This document shows positions 16,290 through 16,650 of a DNA stretch of 16,650 nt, piece after piece. Within the stretch, counting starts at the first letter, position 1; each line of letters starts with the position of its first letter. The notes under the pieces were generated by a model. It searched no databases. It was not told where the DNA came from and worked only from the letters and a program-made list of their open reading frames with translations. The DNA is from UBA5499 sp002426275 (GTDB taxonomy: Bacteria; Bacillota; DTU084), in the NCBI GenBank assembly GCA_937888735.1, contig CALASN010000155.1:1-16650 (forward strand), read 5' to 3'. Position numbers and translations under genes: made by a program.

Positions 16290-16623
16290 GGATCACCCCC
16301 GCATGTGCGGGGAACACTGGAGAAGATAGTGACGATGGCTTTCTAGAAGCGGATCACCCCCGCATGTGCGGGGAACACAGCCGGATCTGCTGCCCACTGG
16401 TAGGCAGGATGGGATCACCCCCGCATGTGCGGGGAACACGTAAGCAAAGGATCTGGCACGCATGATGGGCACGGATCACCCCCGCATGTGCGGGGAACAC
16501 ACGAGCTCGTACAGCGAATTGCGAAATCAATCAGGATCACCCCCGCATGTGCGGGGAACACCTTAAACTCTGCGTACTCTATCAGGCTGACGAATGGATC
16601 ACCCCCGCATGTGCGGGGAACAC

Positions 16624-16650
16624 GCATGCGGTTTTGGTTTTCCCCAACAA
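16624..16650. repeat. CRISPR spacer, second copy (cut by window edge)
   Basis: All 27 visible bases are identical to the spacer that begins at 16257. It follows the only 34-nt spacer of the array (16562-16595). Confidence 0.95.

Larger units (their letters stand above)
14765..16650 (-). CRISPR. Type I-E CRISPR array, 31 repeats, continues beyond the window
   Basis: Thirty-one identical 28-nt repeats start at 14765 and recur every 61 bp to 16534, then once at 62 bp (16596). On the plus strand each begins GGATCACC and ends GGGGAACAC, with a CCCCGCA/TGCGGGG palindrome. The reverse complement, beginning GTGTTCCCCGC and ending GGGGTGATCC, is the crRNA-sense form of type I-E repeats, so the array is transcribed leftward. 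The handle after Cas6e cleavage would be GTGATCC plus one base. Spacers are 33 nt (one of 34 nt at 16562-16595). The left end is the trailer; even the last repeat is undegenerate. The base before GGATC varies between units. Spacers at 16257-16289 and 16624-16650 are identical over the visible 27 nt. The leader and cas genes are expected to the right; none is in the window. Confidence 0.97.

Noticed and set aside
14778..16627. Many overlapping reading frames of 60-130 codons through the CRISPR array
   Set aside because: The repeat happens to be open in several frames and the 61-bp period shifts them; the translations only repeat the same short peptides (PPHVRGT, TPACAGNT, HPRMCGEH).
9799..16650. 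WYL regulators as controllers of the CRISPR array
   Set aside because: WYL proteins do regulate some CRISPR systems, but these are about 4 kb away, in an operon with a DNA glycosylase and separated by mobile-element debris.

Overview
The window looks like chromosomal DNA of a low-to-mid GC Bacillota, probably of the Clostridia/Negativicutes kind. The signs are strong AGGAGG-type ribosome binding sites, TTG and GTG starts, a PocR-AraC regulator, a CopZ-type metallochaperone, a secreted alkaline phosphatase with a copper-amine-oxidase-like tail, a group II intron reverse transcriptase, and a type I-E CRISPR repeat of the form seen in Lactobacillus/Streptococcus and Negativicutes. The taxon is inferred from gene families only.

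Layout. 1-68: 5' end of a Sir2-type deacylase gene on the minus strand. 208-1941 (+): cytoplasmic DUF4091/GH123-like protein. It converges, across a 13-bp hairpin, on a 769-aa internally duplicated protein of unknown function (2031-4340, -). That gene lies downstream of a PocR-AraC regulator (4433-5371, -). Together these suggest a small carbohydrate-related locus. 5372-7143 is a decay zone. It holds a gene-free stretch, a 5'-truncated LppM-like membrane protein remnant, and a copA-type copper ATPase reduced by deletions and a frameshift. The intact copZ-like gene follows at 7231-7440 (-), with its own promoter and terminator. 7552-10974 (-) is a probable four-gene operon: two WYL-domain regulators joined by a TGATG overlap, an ARPP-1/DUF6569-like protein, and a DNA-3-methyladenine glycosylase overlapping it by about 100 bp. 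11163-12788 (+) is a PhoA-family alkaline phosphatase transcribed divergently from the regulators.

12845-14668 is a second decay zone. It holds the 3' end of a group II intron (RT C-terminus, domain V and domain VI), abutting the 3' end of an IS4-like transposase gene, then a family 2 glycosyltransferase pseudogene with an 8-A tract frameshift and an in-frame TAG. From 14765 to the right edge runs a type I-E CRISPR array of 31 identical 28-nt repeats, continuing beyond the window. Repeat polarity says it is transcribed leftward. The left end is therefore the old, trailer end, and the leader and any cas genes should lie to the right. One spacer occurs twice (16257-16289 and 16624-16650). The trailer end abuts a 15-codon reading frame with a good ribosome binding site that looks like the start of a phage-tail-type gene cut off by the array.

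No cas gene, tRNA or rRNA was found. I do not see a clearly new multi-gene system. The most interesting items are the duplicated spacer and array end, the unknown 769-aa family, the gene-decay junctions, and the regulator/ARPP/glycosylase operon.
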